A stretch of DNA of 49,270 bases from Hyphomicrobiales bacterium (GTDB lineage: Bacteria > Pseudomonadota > Alphaproteobacteria > Rhizobiales > Xanthobacteraceae). The stretch lies in NCBI GenBank assembly GCA_017305555.1, contig JAFKKM010000044.1:1-49270 (forward strand), given 5' to 3'. A program made the translations under genes and the position numbers. Below, one piece after another: positions 31,442 through 43,303 of the stretch. The notes under the pieces were generated by a model, which saw nothing but the letters and a program-made list of their open reading frames with translations, did no database searches and had not been told where the DNA came from. The first letter of the stretch is position 1, and every line of letters begins with the position of its first letter.

Positions 31442-33427
31442 TCATTGTGGCGTCCGCTCATTCTGCGAACCCGCCTGAGCGGTGCGGCGCGGAGCGAGCG
31501 CATTATTTAAAACGTTCCCGTCGATCGTTGCAGCGATCTCCTCCAGTGTCAGCGGCAAACGCCGCCGCCAGTTCGGATGCTGATCGATGGTGCCCGGCAC
31601 GTTGATCTGCTCACTTACCGCGAGCAGATCGTCGAGCGCCACGGCGAGCAATCGCGACCTGGTCTGGGCGAGAAACCGCAACACGCCGAGATAATCATCT
31701 TGCTCGATGGTTTCCCCACGCAGGACATCAGACAGCATCTGCCGCGCGTGGTGCCGCGCTTCGATGCTTTCCCCCGGATCGATGCCGAGGGACAGTTTCA
31801 GCGCCAGATCGCTTGCGTCGCGCCATCCTGCAAAACTCGCGAGATCATGCGTGTTGAACGTCACCAGCGCCTTGTCGCCGTAATGATCGATGCCCAGAAA
31901 GCCGCCGCTGCCGTCGCGCTCAAACATCATCACCCGATACGACCAGATCCCCCACGCCGCGATCTCATCGCGAAAACCGACCGGCACCGTGCCGAGATCT
32001 TCGCCGATCACCACGCAGCGCGCCGCCACGCTCTCCTGCGCGATAACTGCCAACAGGGCTTGAAACGGCATCCGCACATAAGCGCCATCCCGCGGGCCGA
32101 AACCGTGCGGCACCAGATACAACCGCTTGAGGCCGAGGATGTGATCCAGCCGGATCGCGCCGGCATAGCGCATCGCGGCGCGCAACATCGCGCGAAACGG
32201 AGCAAAGTCGCTCGCTTGAAGGCCAGCGGCATTGAAGCCGGCAAGCCCCCAGTTCTGGCCCGCGGTATTCAATGCATCCGGCGGCGCGCCGACCGCCAGA
32301 TGCCGGGAAATCGCCGTCTGCTCGTTCCAGGCATCGAAGCCGTCCGGCTGCACGCCGACCGCAACATCGAGATAAAGCCCAACACCCATGCCGAGCTGCG
32401 CCGCACGATCGCCACACGCGCGCAACTGCTGATCGGCGATCCATTGAACAAAAGCTACGAAGGCTATTTCGGAGTTATCCTCCGTCCCCCGCAGGCTTTC
32501 GCACGCTTCGCCGTCAGCACTTCGCCATGGCTCGGGCCACTCCCACCACGGCCGATGGAAACGGCAACGCAGCACTTCGAAACAGCCGAAGCGCCACAAC
32601 GTCGCACCGCCCGCTTCGCGGAAGGCTTCAAATGCAGCCACGCGCGCTGAATCTGCCACGACGTTAAACCGGTCAAACGCGGCGCGTAGCGCCTGCCATT
32701 TCAAGTCCGCGATCGCGGCGTAATCGACTAAGGCGTTCTGCCGCAGGCGCTGCAACGCTTCATAATGTTCGGCCGTAAAGGACGGCGGCAATTCGGGCAC
32801 AGCCTCGACATCGATATACAGCGCATTAAGAAACAATCGCGTGTTCGGCGCATACGGGCTGCAATCGTTCGGCCGCTCAGCAAACAAGGCGTGCAACGGA
32901 TTGAGACCGACACCATCCGCGCCCCAGTTCGCCGCCAGTTCAATCAGCCACATGAGATCGGTAAAATCGCCGATGCCCCAGTTGCGCGGGGAGCGCAATC
33001 CATAAAGCTGCGCGGCCAACAGCCACGATCGTTCAAATTGTCCTTGAAATGCCGTCACCGGCGCGACGATCAGCGGCCATTCCTCGCGGACGGCATCGGC
33101 ATCGCACAGCCGAAGACGATAATTCCCGATCGATATCTTTCCGAGGAGCAAACCGGCACCGCCCCGCTCGATACCTTCGGTTATGACATCCTCGCCTGCG
33201 AGGACTTGCCACCGCACCGGCAACATCGCGACCGATGCCAATTCGATCGGCGCCATTTGATCGACGCGCATCACCACTGGCCCGGTTAGCAGCCGACCGG
33301 TTTGCGGAACTGGCATGGCCGACACGAGCAGATCCAGCGCCTCACGCGCGATCCGGTGACCTTGGCCTTGCCCGTCGACAAAATCGGTATCGATGCCGAG
33401 TTCCCGGGCTTTCGCGAAAACGTCCAT
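31442..33427 (-). CDS. malQ: 4-alpha-glucanotransferase (amylomaltase)
   Basis: A 661-residue GH77 enzyme that transfers alpha-1,4-glucan segments between chains or to glucose. Visible family blocks are GIGDFTDLMWLIELAANWGA, then SPYAPNTRLFLNALYIDVE, IRLDHILGLKRLYLVP with the nucleophile Asp, VIGEDLGTVP with the acid Glu, and TFNTHDLASFAGW with the third Asp. Residues 1-150 form the less conserved N-terminal part of proteobacterial MalQ. It is divergent from glgE across a 203-base control region and upstream of the GH15 gene. Its likely work is to recycle maltooligosaccharides released by GlgX and the GH15 enzyme. Confidence 0.94.
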   Translation of the reverse strand: MDVFAKARELGIDTDFVDGQGQGHRIAREALDLLVSAMPVPQTGRLLTGPVVMRVDQMAPIELASVAMLPVRWQVLAGEDVITEGIERGGAGLLLGKISIGNYRLRLCDADAVREEWPLIVAPVTAFQGQFERSWLLAAQLYGLRSPRNWGIGDFTDLMWLIELAANWGADGVGLNPLHALFAERPNDCSPYAPNTRLFLNALYIDVEAVPELPPSFTAEHYEALQRLRQNALVDYAAIADLKWQALRAAFDRFNVVADSARVAAFEAFREAGGATLWRFGCFEVLRCRFHRPWWEWPEPWRSADGEACESLRGTEDNSEIAFVAFVQWIADQQLRACGDRAAQLGMGVGLYLDVAVGVQPDGFDAWNEQTAISRHLAVGAPPDALNTAGQNWGLAGFNAAGLQASDFAPFRAMLRAAMRYAGAIRLDHILGLKRLYLVPHGFGPRDGAYVRMPFQALLAVIAQESVAARCVVIGEDLGTVPVGFRDEIAAWGIWSYRVMMFERDGSGGFLGIDHYGDKALVTFNTHDLASFAGWRDASDLALKLSLGIDPGESIEARHHARQMLSDVLRGETIEQDDYLGVLRFLAQTRSRLLAVALDDLLAVSEQINVPGTIDQHPNWRRRLPLTLEEIAATIDGNVLNNALAPRRTAQAGSQNERTPQ

Positions 33428-33517
33428 GTCCTGTCCGCGCAGCGCGACATAGCCTCGCTGCGAATTTCCGTGATGTCCTAGCAGGATAGCTTGGAGTTAA
33501 CGGACTGACATCGATCC

Positions 33518-33532
33518 GGTTCCAATGGAACC
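33518..33532. promoter_or_regulatory. 15-bp palindrome between malQ and glgE, candidate operator
   Basis: GGTTCCAATGGAACC is a perfect palindrome with 7-base arms around a central A. It lies in the 203-base divergent gap, 91 bases from the malQ start and 98 bases from the glgE start. The geometry suits a LacI-type or other helix-turn-helix dimer controlling both operons. No regulator gene for it is in the window. Confidence 0.5.
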
Positions 33533-33630
33533 AAAGCCCCCTCGCGGGCTTGATAGATGGCTCGCACTTGTTCCTGAGAGGATGCGTCGCGAGTGTTCGG
33601 GGTCCTGATTGAAACTAGAGCGTCGATATC

Positions 33631-35583
33631 GTGAACAAACCAAACCGAGTGGTCGGAAGCATCGCCAGCGACGCTTTCCACATCGAGGATATTTATCCCA
33701 GCATTGACAATGGGCGCTTTGCCGTGAAGCGTGTGGTCGGTGAACCTGTTGACGTATGGGCCGATATTTTCCGCGACGGTCACGATGTTGTCGCCGGCGC
33801 CCTGATCTGGCGGCGCGAGCAGGACACGGAATGGAATCGCATTCCGATGCGATTCCACAACAACGACCGTTGGACCGCGTCATTCACACCGCAACACATT
33901 GGCCGCCACGTTTATGCCATCGAGGCATGGACCGACGAATTCGCCACCTGGCGTCACGGTTTCGAATTGAAGCAGGCGGCAGGCCAGGATGTTTCGCTCG
34001 ATGCGCTGGAAGGCGCTGCCCTTCTTACGAAGGCGCAATCCGGCAGCGCGGAAGCCGCTGCCGTGATTCTGCGATATTGCGAGCAATTCCTGCAAACCGG
34101 CGATCCTGCTTCCTTGCTCGCGCCCGAACTGCGAGATGCGATGGCCGAGAGCCAGGATCGCATCGACACGACACGTTCACACACGCTTCCCCTGACGGTG
34201 GACCGTCCATTGGCACGCTGTGGTGCGTGGTATGAAATGGTGCCGCGCAGCCAGGGACACGAGCCGGATCGGCACGGCACCTTTCGCGACTGTATCGAGC
34301 GCCTGCCTGACGTCGCGGCGATGGGCTTCGACGTCGTGTATTTCACCCCGATCCATCCCATCGGGCGCACCCATCGCAAAGGCCGCAACAATACATTGAC
34401 CCCGGCCCCCGGCGATCCCGGCAGCCCCTACGCCATCGGCTCCGAACATGGTGGCCACGATGCCATCCATCCCGAACTTGGCACGCTCGACGATTTCCAC
34501 GCCTTCGTCGCTACCGCCAGACGGTTGAACATCGAGGTCGCCCTCGACATCGCCGTGCAATGCTCGCCCGACCATCCCTGGCTTCGTGAACATCCGCAAT
34601 GGTTCAAGCGGCGGCCGGATGGTTCGATGCGTTACGCGGAAAACCCGCCGAAGAAATACGAAGATATCGTCAACCCGGACTTCACTTGCGACGATGCCGG
34701 TTCGCTATGGAATGCGCTGCGCGACGTGGTGTTGTTCTGGCTCGGTCATGGCGTACGCATCTTCCGCATCGATAATCCGCACACCAAGCCGTTGCCGTTC
34801 TGGGAATGGTTGATCCAGGAAGTGCAAAACCGCGATCCCGGCGTGATTTTCCTTGCCGAGGCGTTTACTCGGCCGAAGCTGATGAAGGCCCTCGCAAAAC
34901 GTGGCTTCACCCAGTCGTATACCTACTTCACATGGCGCACACAAAAGTGGGAAATGGAAGAATACCTGCGCGAACTGACCGGTTACCCCGAACGCGACTT
35001 CTATCGTCCGAATTTCTTCGTCTCGACGCCGGACATCCTGCCCTATCACCTGCAAAGCGGTGAGCCGTGGATGTTCAAGTCGCGCCTCGCGCTGGCTGCG
35101 ACGCTGTCGGCGACCTACGGCATCTATAACGGCTTCGAGTTGCTTGAGCACGAGGCTATCCCCGGCAAGGAGGAATATCTCAACTCCGAGAAATACGAGA
35201 TCAAGGTGCGCGACTGGAATCAATCCGGCAATCTCAAGTCCTATATCCGCGCGCTCAACTTCGCGCGGCGCGCCAACCCGGCGCTACAACAGACCAGCGA
35301 TCTCCGTTTCGTTGCAATCGATGATCCCAATGTCACGGCCTTCGTCAAAGCTTCCGCGAACGGCACCAACGTCGTGACCGCCGCCATCGCACTGACCCGC
35401 GACCCGCATGAGGTTTGGTTGCCGCTGGGCGACGTCCAGGTGACCGTCGATGGCGCTCCGCGACCGGTGACGGCGGTGGAGAATTTGCTCACCGGCGAAC
35501 GGCATCCCGTGGAATGGGGCGGTCTGCGCTTGCGTATCGATCCGTCGCACGATCCCGCAATGCTGTTTCGCTGCATGGCTTGA
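33631..35583 (+). CDS. glgE: Alpha-1,4-glucan:maltose-1-phosphate maltosyltransferase
   Basis: A 650-residue GH13_3 enzyme that extends alpha-1,4-glucan with maltosyl units from maltose-1-phosphate. The N-terminal domains start at EDIYPSIDNGRFAVKRVVG, the family's characteristic opening. GFDVVYFTPIHPIGRTHRKG follows, the nucleophile is in FRIDNPHTKPLPFWEW and the acid Glu in FLAEAFTRPKLM; KYE and LNSEKYEIKVRDW near the C-terminal side match the phosphate-binding region. The GTG at 33631 is the best start; it is a weak one. It heads the operon with treS-maltokinase, glgB and glgX, with 11 bases to the next start. Confidence 0.95.
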   Translation: MNKPNRVVGSIASDAFHIEDIYPSIDNGRFAVKRVVGEPVDVWADIFRDGHDVVAGALIWRREQDTEWNRIPMRFHNNDRWTASFTPQHIGRHVYAIEAWTDEFATWRHGFELKQAAGQDVSLDALEGAALLTKAQSGSAEAAAVILRYCEQFLQTGDPASLLAPELRDAMAESQDRIDTTRSHTLPLTVDRPLARCGAWYEMVPRSQGHEPDRHGTFRDCIERLPDVAAMGFDVVYFTPIHPIGRTHRKGRNNTLTPAPGDPGSPYAIGSEHGGHDAIHPELGTLDDFHAFVATARRLNIEVALDIAVQCSPDHPWLREHPQWFKRRPDGSMRYAENPPKKYEDIVNPDFTCDDAGSLWNALRDVVLFWLGHGVRIFRIDNPHTKPLPFWEWLIQEVQNRDPGVIFLAEAFTRPKLMKALAKRGFTQSYTYFTWRTQKWEMEEYLRELTGYPERDFYRPNFFVSTPDILPYHLQSGEPWMFKSRLALAATLSATYGIYNGFELLEHEAIPGKEEYLNSEKYEIKVRDWNQSGNLKSYIRALNFARRANPALQQTSDLRFVAIDDPNVTAFVKASANGTNVVTAAIALTRDPHEVWLPLGDVQVTVDGAPRPVTAVENLLTGERHPVEWGGLRLRIDPSHDPAMLFRCMA

Positions 35584-35594
35584 AGGAGCAAGTC

Positions 35595-38500
35595 GTGAAC
35601 GTGATCCAGACAGTCGCGCCTGACAAAACCTCGACGTCCCATCCGACCGATCCATTATGGTACAAGGATGCCATCATCTATCAGTTGCACGTCCGCGCCT
35701 TCGCAGACAGCAACAATGACGGAATCGGCGACCTCGTCGGTTTGACCGACAAGCTCAGTTATTTACAGGATCTCGGTGTCAACACGCTGTGGTTGATGCC
35801 GTTCTATCCGTCGCCGGGCCGCGACGATGGCTACGACATTGCCGACTACGGCGCCATCAGCCCCTCCTACGGCACGATGAAGGAATTTCGCCGCTTCATC
35901 GCGGAGGCAAAGCGGCGCGGCCTGCGGGTGATCACCGAGCTTGTCATCAACCACACATCCGATCAGCACAATTGGTTCAAGCGCGCGCGGCGCAGCCCCG
36001 CCGGCTCCAGCGCGCGCAACTGGTATGTCTGGAGCGATACCGACCAGAAATATGACGGCACCCGGATCATATTCACGGACACCGAAAAATCGAACTGGAC
36101 CTGGGATCCCGAAGCCAACGCCTATTACTGGCATCGCTTCTTTTCGCATCAGCCCGATCTCAACTTCGACAATCCGCGCGTGGTCGATGCCGTCATCCGC
36201 GTGATGAAGCGCTGGCTTGATGCCGGTGTCGACGGCTTCCGTCTCGATGCCATTCCTTACCTGTGCGAGCGCGATGGGACCAACAACGAGAACCTTCCCG
36301 AAACGCACGCGGTGATCAAGCGGCTCCGCGCCGCGCTCGATGCCTACGCGCCGGGCAAAGTGCTGTTGGCGGAGGCGAACCAGTGGCCGGAGGACGTGCA
36401 GGAATATTTCGGCACGGGCGACGAATGCCACATGGCCTATCATTTTCCCCTGATGCCGCGCATCTATATGGCAATCGCGCAGGAAGACCGCTTTCCGATC
36501 ACCGATATTCTGCGCCAAACGCCGGACATACCCGACAATTGCCAATGGGCTATGTTCCTGCGCAACCATGACGAACTAACACTGGAAATGGTCACCGACG
36601 TCGAGCGCGACTACTTGTGGTCGACCTACGCCAACGATCCGCGCGCGCGCATCAATGTCGGAATCCGTCGCCGGCTGGCCCCGCTGATGGATAACGACCG
36701 GCGCAAGATCGAACTGATGAACTCGCTGCTGCTGTCGTTTCCCGGCACGCCGATCATCTATTACGGCGACGAGATCGGCATGGGCGACAATATCTATCTC
36801 GGCGACCGCAACGGTGTGCGAACACCGATGCAGTGGACGCCGGATCGAAATGGCGGCTTCTCCCGCGCCGACCCGGCACGACTTTATGCTCCGCCGATCA
36901 TGGACCCGGTCTATGGCTACGAGGCAGTCAATGTCGAAGCGCAGTCGCGCAGCCTGTCATCCCTGCTCAACGCCACCAAGCGGCTGATCGCAGTTCGCAA
37001 ATCGACACTCGCATTCGGCCGCGGCAGCATGACTTTTGTGCGCTCGAGCAACCGTTCGGTGCTGACCTATGTTCGGCAGTACGGCGATGAGGCGATTCTT
37101 TGCGTCGCCAACCTGTCGCGTTCGGCGCAGGCAACCGAGATCGACCTGTCGTCCTGGAAAGATCGGATCCCGCTGGAAATGCTGGGCCGCTCGCACTTCC
37201 CGGCTATCGGCGAATTGACCTACCTGATCACGCTGGCCCCCTATGGCTTCTACTGGTTCCATTTGCGGGAAAAAGAGGTTTCGATCCATGTCGAGCCGAC
37301 CCGGATGCCGGAGTTCGAAACCCTCGTGGTGCCGCTCGGCGCGACATGGGTGACGCTGGAACGAACGCGCGGTGTTTTCGAACGCGACGTGTTGCCGCCC
37401 TATCTGTCACGCACGCGCTGGTTTCCCGAGCGTTCGCCATCTGCCATCAACGCCAAGATGACATCGGCGATTCCATTTGCCAATCTCGGCGATAACCGCC
37501 CCTGGCTGGCATTCTTCGAGTGGACGCAAACCGGAACCGCGATCCGTTACACCATTCCATTGCGTATCCGCTGGCATCGCTTCGAGCGCGAATACCACAA
37601 TCCGCGCGCGCTCGCCGCCGTGCGTCAGGGCGCTCGCGAAGGTACGTTGCTGGACGTCGCCAACGAGCACGAGTTCATCGAAATCCTGATCGACAACCTG
37701 CGTCGCGGGGAGACGGTCATCGAAGGCGATGCACGATTGGAATTCCGCGGCACTGATGCGTTGTTGCAGCAACCCGCGCGCGCCATCGAACATGTTCAGC
37801 CGGTCGAGACCGAACAATCCAACAGTACCACACTGGTCGATCGGCAATACGTCATCAAGATCTATCGGAAACTCGAACCCGGCATCAATCCGGAGATCGA
37901 GGTCGGACGCTTTCTGACTGAGGTTGCACGGTTCGCCAATTCACCGGAGCTGCTTGGCAGCATCGAATTGATCGAAGGCGAACGTCGCAGCGCGGTCGGC
38001 ATCGTTCACTCCTACCTGCAAAATCAGGGCGACGCATGGACCGTAACATCCGCCTATCTCGATCGCTTCGTCGAACAGGCACGCCTCCTGACAGACGCCG
38101 GGGCTACATCGGAAAGCGAGGATCAGACATCGTATCTGCGCTATATCGCGCAGATGGGGCGCCGGATCGCTGAAATGCATGTGGCGCTGGCAAGCCGAGA
38201 CGATATCTTGGGATTCCGTCCCGAACCTGTGACGGTGAACGATGTTTCCACATGGATCGACGAAATTGCCACACGCGCTGATAATGTCACCAGTCACCTG
38301 CAGCGCATTCGCACAACGAGCGAGGTGCCGGATCGGACCCTCATCGACGGCCTTCTGGCGAGGCGCGAGAGCCTTCGTCCGCGACTGACGCAACTGGCCC
38401 ATAGCGCGACGGACGTTCTGAAAATCCGCCATCATGGTGATCTTCATCTCGGGCAAATGCTGATCGTCAAGGATGATATCTTCATCATCGATTTCGAGGG

Positions 38501-38894
38501 AGAGCCGCGCCGCCCCCTGTCCGAGCGCCGCCGCAAGGCGCCCGCCGCGCGCGATATCGCAGGCGTTGTACGCTCCATCGACTATTCGACGACGGCCGCC
38601 CTGGAGCGAGCGCTTCGGATCGCGCCCGACGAACGCGGCAAGATCGCCGCAGCGCTTCAATTATGGCGCGAGCAGGCAGTCGCGACATTTCTTGCGGCCT
38701 ATCGCGAACACATGAGCGACCCGCGCCTGTGGCCGGCGGACGAGGGAGCGGCGGACCGACTGCTCGATGTCTTTCTGCTGGAAAAGGCGTTCTACGAAAT
38801 CGAATACGAGATCGCGTATCGGCCGGATTGGATGCGTGTGCCATTGGCCGGCGCAATGCGCATCCTGTCGCAAACCAGCGAGGTGACGGCATGA
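35595..38894 (+). CDS. treS: Trehalose synthase - maltokinase fusion
   Basis: A 1099-residue fusion. Residues about 15-560 are trehalose synthase (GH13_16), which interconverts trehalose and maltose: opening [18 protein letters not shown], nucleophile in [10 protein letters not shown], acid Glu in [12 protein letters not shown], and [13 protein letters not shown]. Residues about 580-1099 are maltokinase (Pep2/Mak), which makes maltose-1-phosphate from maltose and [16 protein letters not shown] is the catalytic loop and [14 protein letters not shown] the metal site. The GTG at 35595 follows AAGGAG by 6 bases and overrides a long in-frame extension into glgE. The fusion feeds its product straight to GlgE. 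The stop overlaps glgB in ATGA. Confidence 0.95.
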   Translation: MNVIQTVAPDKTSTSHPTDPLWYKDAIIYQLHVRAFADSNNDGIGDLVGLTDKLSYLQDLGVNTLWLMPFYPSPGRDDGYDIADYGAISPSYGTMKEFRRFIAEAKRRGLRVITELVINHTSDQHNWFKRARRSPAGSSARNWYVWSDTDQKYDGTRIIFTDTEKSNWTWDPEANAYYWHRFFSHQPDLNFDNPRVVDAVIRVMKRWLDAGVDGFRLDAIPYLCERDGTNNENLPETHAVIKRLRAALDAYAPGKVLLAEANQWPEDVQEYFGTGDECHMAYHFPLMPRIYMAIAQEDRFPITDILRQTPDIPDNCQWAMFLRNHDELTLEMVTDVERDYLWSTYANDPRARINVGIRRRLAPLMDNDRRKIELMNSLLLSFPGTPIIYYGDEIGMGDNIYLGDRNGVRTPMQWTPDRNGGFSRADPARLYAPPIMDPVYGYEAVNVEAQSRSLSSLLNATKRLIAVRKSTLAFGRGSMTFVRSSNRSVLTYVRQYGDEAILCVANLSRSAQATEIDLSSWKDRIPLEMLGRSHFPAIGELTYLITLAPYGFYWFHLREKEVSIHVEPTRMPEFETLVVPLGATWVTLERTRGVFERDVLPPYLSRTRWFPERSPSAINAKMTSAIPFANLGDNRPWLAFFEWTQTGTAIRYTIPLRIRWHRFEREYHNPRALAAVRQGAREGTLLDVANEHEFIEILIDNLRRGETVIEGDARLEFRGTDALLQQPARAIEHVQPVETEQSNSTTLVDRQYVIKIYRKLEPGINPEIEVGRFLTEVARFANSPELLGSIELIEGERRSAVGIVHSYLQNQGDAWTVTSAYLDRFVEQARLLTDAGATSESEDQTSYLRYIAQMGRRIAEMHVALASRDDILGFRPEPVTVNDVSTWIDEIATRADNVTSHLQRIRTTSEVPDRTLIDGLLARRESLRPRLTQLAHSATDVLKIRHHGDLHLGQMLIVKDDIFIIDFEGEPRRPLSERRRKAPAARDIAGVVRSIDYSTTAALERALRIAPDERGKIAAALQLWREQAVATFLAAYREHMSDPRLWPADEGAADRLLDVFLLEKAFYEIEYEIAYRPDWMRVPLAGAMRILSQTSEVTA

Positions 38895-41050
38895 GCAAGC
38901 TCCCTGCCGACGCTTTTGCCATTATTGAGGGGCGCCACTCCGATCCATTCCGCTATCTCGGCCCGCATGTCGAGAACGACCATGCGGTGGTGCGAGCCTT
39001 CCTGCCGGAGGCCTCCGACGTCGAGGCCATCGACGAGCGCGGCCACGCAGCGTCGCTGGCGAGGTTGCATGAGGCGGGCCTTTTCGCCGGCACGTTACCG
39101 CGCGACGTCACGCGCTATCAATTGCGCGCCCGCTTCGGCGATACCGTGGTGGAGTTGCAGGATCCTTACCGTTTCCCGCCGATCCTGTCCGACTTCGATC
39201 TGTATTTGCTGGGCGAAGGCACGCATCAGCATCTGTACGACAAGCTTGGCGCTCACCCGATGACGCTGGATGGCGTCGAAGGCGTGGCGTTCGTGGTGCT
39301 GGCGCCGAATGCAAAACGCGTCAGCATCGTCGGCGATTTCAATTTCTGGGAGCCACGTCGTCATCCGATGCGGGTGCGTGGGAGCGGCTATTGGGAGATT
39401 TTCATTCCCGGCGCTATTCCCGGAGACCGCTACAAGTTTGATATCATCGGACCGCAAGGCCAGCAGTTGCCGTTGAAATCCGATCCAGTGGCGTTCGCCG
39501 CCGAGATGCGGCCGAACACGGCATCCATCATTATCGACATCACTCGCTTGCCGCACCCCGCCCCGCCCCCAGAGCACGTCAACGCTCTCGGCGCGCCAGT
39601 CTCTATTTATGAAGTGCATCTCGGTTCATGGCGGCGGACCGGAAGCAATAAATGGCTTTCCTATCGCGAGTTGGCGGAGACGTTGCCACGCTACGCGCGC
39701 GAGATGAACTTCACACACGTTGAATTCCTGCCGATCAACGAGCATCCATTCGACGGCTCATGGGGCTATCAGCCGACCGGCCTGTTCGCGCCGACCAGCC
39801 GCTTCGGCACGCCGGAAGATTTTTCGGCTCTGATCGATGCCTGCCACCGCGAGGGGCTTGGCGTGTGGCTCGATTGGGTGCCGGGGCATTTCCCCGACGA
39901 TCCGCACGGGCTCGGCCAGTTCGACGGCACAGCCTTGTACGAGCACGCGAATCCCCTGCAAGGGCGTCATCTGGATTGGGGGACGCTGATCTACAATTAC
40001 GGCCGCACCGAAGTGGTCAACCTTCTGGTCTCGAATGCGCGATTCTGGCTGGATCGCTACGGCATCGACGGCCTGCGCGTCGATGCCGTAGCCTCGATGC
40101 TTTATCTCGATTACAGCCGCCCGGCCGGCGGCTGGATTCCCAACAAATACGGCGGCCGCGAGAATCTCGAAGCCATCGAATTCCTGCGCCGTTTCAATAC
40201 CGAGGTGTTCGCGCGCTTTCCCGAGGCGACCACGGCGGCCGAGGAATCCACGGCTTGGCCGCAGGTGTCGCGGCCGGTCGAATTCGGCGGCCTCGGCTTC
40301 GGCTACAAATGGAATATGGGATGGATGCACGACACGCTGAATTATATCAGCAGGGATCCTATCCACCGCCGACATCATCACGGCGATATTCTGTTCGGCC
40401 TGCAATACGCCTTCTCGGAAAATTTCATCCTGCCGCTGTCGCACGATGAAGTTGTTCACGGCAAACGCTCTCTGCTTGGACGGATGCCGGGCGACGACTG
40501 GCAGCGCTTCGCCAACCTGCGTGCCTACTACACCTTCATGTTCGCCCATCCCGGCAAGAAGCTCCTGTTCATGGGCGGCGAGTTCGGTCAGGAACGCGAG
40601 TGGAACCATGATCGCTCTCTGGATTGGCACCTGCTCGAACGGCCCGCGCACGCTGGAGTTCAGGCACTGATACGCGATCTCAATCGGATTTACCGAGAAA
40701 CGCCGGCGCTGCATGAACGCGACTGCGAGGCCGGCGGGTTCGAATGGCTGGTGACGGACGACGCCGGGCGCAACATCTTCGCTTGGCTGCGCAAAGCCAA
40801 CGATGCACGCCAACAATGTCTTGTCGTGGTCAACTTCTCACCGAATGTCTATCGCGATTATCGCATCCGGGTGCCGTTCCCCGGCAAATGGCGTGAAACC
40901 TTCAACTCCGACTCGGCGTTCTATGGCGGTAGCAATGTCGGCAACACAGGCTCAGTCTCCACCTCCGATGCACTGGTGCCGGAATTGACGCTGTCGATCC
41001 CGCCGCTCGCCGCCATCTATCTCACGCCCGAAGCGCGAACATGCGACTGA
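38891..41050 (+). CDS. glgB: 1,4-alpha-glucan branching enzyme
   Basis: A 719-residue GH13_9 enzyme that cuts alpha-1,4 chains and rejoins them by alpha-1,6 bonds. The N-terminal carbohydrate-binding module-like domain precedes a CBM48 domain ([31 protein letters not shown]). The catalytic barrel shows the nucleophile in [15 protein letters not shown], the acid Glu in AEESTAWP and [15 protein letters not shown]. The start ATG overlaps the stop of the treS fusion, and its end overlaps glgX by 10 bases. With GlgE it produces branched alpha-glucan. Confidence 0.96.
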   Translation: MSKLPADAFAIIEGRHSDPFRYLGPHVENDHAVVRAFLPEASDVEAIDERGHAASLARLHEAGLFAGTLPRDVTRYQLRARFGDTVVELQDPYRFPPILSDFDLYLLGEGTHQHLYDKLGAHPMTLDGVEGVAFVVLAPNAKRVSIVGDFNFWEPRRHPMRVRGSGYWEIFIPGAIPGDRYKFDIIGPQGQQLPLKSDPVAFAAEMRPNTASIIIDITRLPHPAPPPEHVNALGAPVSIYEVHLGSWRRTGSNKWLSYRELAETLPRYAREMNFTHVEFLPINEHPFDGSWGYQPTGLFAPTSRFGTPEDFSALIDACHREGLGVWLDWVPGHFPDDPHGLGQFDGTALYEHANPLQGRHLDWGTLIYNYGRTEVVNLLVSNARFWLDRYGIDGLRVDAVASMLYLDYSRPAGGWIPNKYGGRENLEAIEFLRRFNTEVFARFPEATTAAEESTAWPQVSRPVEFGGLGFGYKWNMGWMHDTLNYISRDPIHRRHHHGDILFGLQYAFSENFILPLSHDEVVHGKRSLLGRMPGDDWQRFANLRAYYTFMFAHPGKKLLFMGGEFGQEREWNHDRSLDWHLLERPAHAGVQALIRDLNRIYRETPALHERDCEAGGFEWLVTDDAGRNIFAWLRKANDARQQCLVVVNFSPNVYRDYRIRVPFPGKWRETFNSDSAFYGGSNVGNTGSVSTSDALVPELTLSIPPLAAIYLTPEARTCD

Positions 41051-43116
41051 GCGCCGGTACGCCGCACCCACTTGGCGCGACCTGGGACGGGCGCGGCACC
41101 AATTTCGCATTGTTCTCCGCCAATGCGGAGAAAGTGGAATTGTGCCTGTTCGACAATCAGGGCCGCCGCGAACTGGAGCGCATCGTGCTACCGGAGCGCA
41201 CCGAGGATGTCTGGCACGGCTATCTTAACGACGTTTCGCCAGGGCAGCTTTACGGCTACCGTGTCCACGGACGCTATGACCCGGAGCACGGATTCCGATT
41301 CAATCCGCACAAATTGCTGCGTGATCCTTATGCGCGACGCCTTGCCGGCCGGCTGGTATGGAGCGATGCCCATTTCGCCTATCGCACCGGCAGCGCGCGC
41401 GAGGACCTTTCGTTCGATCGTCGCGACAATGCGCGCGGCGTCCCCAAAGCCGTCGTGGTCGACGAAATGTTCAACTGGAGGCGCAAGGAAGTGCGTCCCC
41501 ATATCCCCTGGCAAGACACTATTGTCTACGAAGCGCACGTCAAAGGGCTGACGCAAACCCGCGAAGACGTCGCCCCGGGCCTGCGCGGCACATATCGCGG
41601 CTTGGCCGCACCGAGCATGATCCATCATCTCAAGCAGATGGGCGTCACCGCCGTAGAACTGTTGCCGATCCACGGCTTCGTCGACGACCGGCGATTGGTC
41701 GAGATGAAGCTGAGCAATTATTGGGGCTATAATTCGCTGTCGTTCTTCGCGCCGGATTCACGCTACGGCCAGGACAATCCGCTCGACGCCTTCCGCACCA
41801 CAGTCGCGCGGCTGCACGACGCCGGGATCGAAGTGCTGCTCGATGTGGTCTACAATCACACCGCCGAAGGCAACCATCTCGGCCCGACGCTGTCGTTTCG
41901 CGGCATCGACAACACGTCCTATTATTGGCTCACACCGGACAGCCCACGCTTCTACAACGACTTCACCGGAACCGGAAATTCCCTCAACCTGACGCATCCG
42001 CGCGTCTTGCAGATGGTGATGGATTCGCTGCGCTACTGGGTCGAGGTCTGCTACATCGATGGATTCCGCTTCGATCTCGCCACCACGTTGGCGCGTGGCG
42101 TCAACGGTTTCGATCGTAGCAGCGGCTTCTTCACCGCCATACGACAGGATCCCGTCCTCGCCTCGGTCAAGCTCGTTGCCGAACCGTGGGACGTTGGCCT
42201 TGGCGGCTATCAGGTCGGTGCGTTTCCCTCGCAATGGTCGGAATGGAACGACAAGTATCGCAGCACGTTGCGGCGTTTCTGGTCTGGCGAGGCAGGCCTG
42301 ATCGGAGACGTCAGCAAACGCATGACCGGCTCGTCGGATGTCTTCAACCACGACGGCCGCAAGACGCGCGCCGGCGTCAACCACGTCACCGTCCACGACG
42401 GTTTCACGCTGCAAGACTTGTTCAGCTACAACGAGAAGCACAACGAAGCGAACGGCGAGGACAATCGCGACGGCTCCGGCGACAATCACAGCACCAATTG
42501 CGGCCACGAAGGCCCAACCGATGACGCGGCAATCGTGGCGGTGCGCCGCAGGTTGCGCAGAAATCAGTTCGCCTGTCTGCTGTTGGCGCAGGGCGTGCCG
42601 TTGATCCTGGCTGGCGACGAGGTCGCCAACTCGCAGAATGGAAACAACAACGCTTATTGTCAGGACAACGAAATCGGGTGGACCAATTGGGATGGTCTCG
42701 GCCGCGACGGTGATGACCTGACGCGATTCATCGGCGAGCTCGCCGCAATCCGCCGCGACTTCGCACAACTGCGGTCGCAAGACTGGGTCGATGGCCGCCG
42801 CGCCGACGGCAGCTATGGCGCACTATGGCTGACGCCGCAGGCCAATGAAATGACACCGGAGGATTGGAATTTCCCCGAGAGCCGGTTTCTGGCCTATATG
42901 CTGGGGCCTGTCGAACAGGGCTCCGCGCCGATCTTCATCGTGCTCAACGCCGCGCCGGAAGACATCGCGTTCCACCTGCCAAAATTGCCCGAGTACAAGA
43001 CATGGCGACAACTGCTGAACACGGCCGATAATACCCAACCGTCGGCTGAATTCGCTTCCGGCAGCGAGACAACCGCGGCGGCGCGCTCAGTGCTGGCTTT
43101 CGCAGGCCTGGAATAG
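41041..43116 (+). CDS. glgX: Glycogen debranching enzyme (isoamylase type)
   Basis: A 691-residue GH13_11 enzyme hydrolysing alpha-1,6 branches, preferentially short ones. It begins with the CBM48-type fold ([20 protein letters not shown]). Catalytic blocks are [14 protein letters not shown] with the nucleophile, [15 protein letters not shown] with the acid Glu, and [20 protein letters not shown] with the third Asp. The start lies inside the glgB end (10-base overlap), giving four coupled genes. Glycogen turnover by GlgX, MalQ and the GH15 enzyme would complement GlgE-based synthesis. A hairpin terminator follows 33 bases downstream. Confidence 0.96.
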   Translation: MRLSAGTPHPLGATWDGRGTNFALFSANAEKVELCLFDNQGRRELERIVLPERTEDVWHGYLNDVSPGQLYGYRVHGRYDPEHGFRFNPHKLLRDPYARRLAGRLVWSDAHFAYRTGSAREDLSFDRRDNARGVPKAVVVDEMFNWRRKEVRPHIPWQDTIVYEAHVKGLTQTREDVAPGLRGTYRGLAAPSMIHHLKQMGVTAVELLPIHGFVDDRRLVEMKLSNYWGYNSLSFFAPDSRYGQDNPLDAFRTTVARLHDAGIEVLLDVVYNHTAEGNHLGPTLSFRGIDNTSYYWLTPDSPRFYNDFTGTGNSLNLTHPRVLQMVMDSLRYWVEVCYIDGFRFDLATTLARGVNGFDRSSGFFTAIRQDPVLASVKLVAEPWDVGLGGYQVGAFPSQWSEWNDKYRSTLRRFWSGEAGLIGDVSKRMTGSSDVFNHDGRKTRAGVNHVTVHDGFTLQDLFSYNEKHNEANGEDNRDGSGDNHSTNCGHEGPTDDAAIVAVRRRLRRNQFACLLLAQGVPLILAGDEVANSQNGNNNAYCQDNEIGWTNWDGLGRDGDDLTRFIGELAAIRRDFAQLRSQDWVDGRRADGSYGALWLTPQANEMTPEDWNFPESRFLAYMLGPVEQGSAPIFIVLNAAPEDIAFHLPKLPEYKTWRQLLNTADNTQPSAEFASGSETTAAARSVLAFAGLE

Positions 43117-43149
43117 CGAGCACCCACGTTATGCTCCACGCATGAAAAA

Positions 43150-43181
43150 GGCCGTCCGGGATCGACGCGGGCCGGACGGCC
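43150..43181 (-). terminator. Rho-independent terminator between convergent glgX and PHA-system gene
   Basis: GGCCGTCCG (43150-43158) and CGGACGGCC (43173-43181) form a perfect 9-base GC stem with a 14-base loop. On the minus strand it is followed by five T (the AAAAA at 43145-43149), the classic intrinsic terminator for the leftward PHA-system gene. It lies between convergent genes and may also stop glgX transcripts. Confidence 0.8.
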
Positions 43182-43303
43182 CCGCGGATGTCGTGCCGAC
43201 TCAAAAGTTCGGTTCCCTCCCCCGCGAGCGAACCATATTGCCTGAGATTCCTTTCTGACAAGCTATGATCCGAGGCTCTTCACAGGTACGCGGCTTCGCC
43301 GGC

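Noticed and set aside
33478-33858. 126-residue minus-strand frame across the malQ-glgE gap
   Set aside because: It overlaps the start of glgE and the palindrome, has no ribosome binding site or known domain, and ends in the control region.
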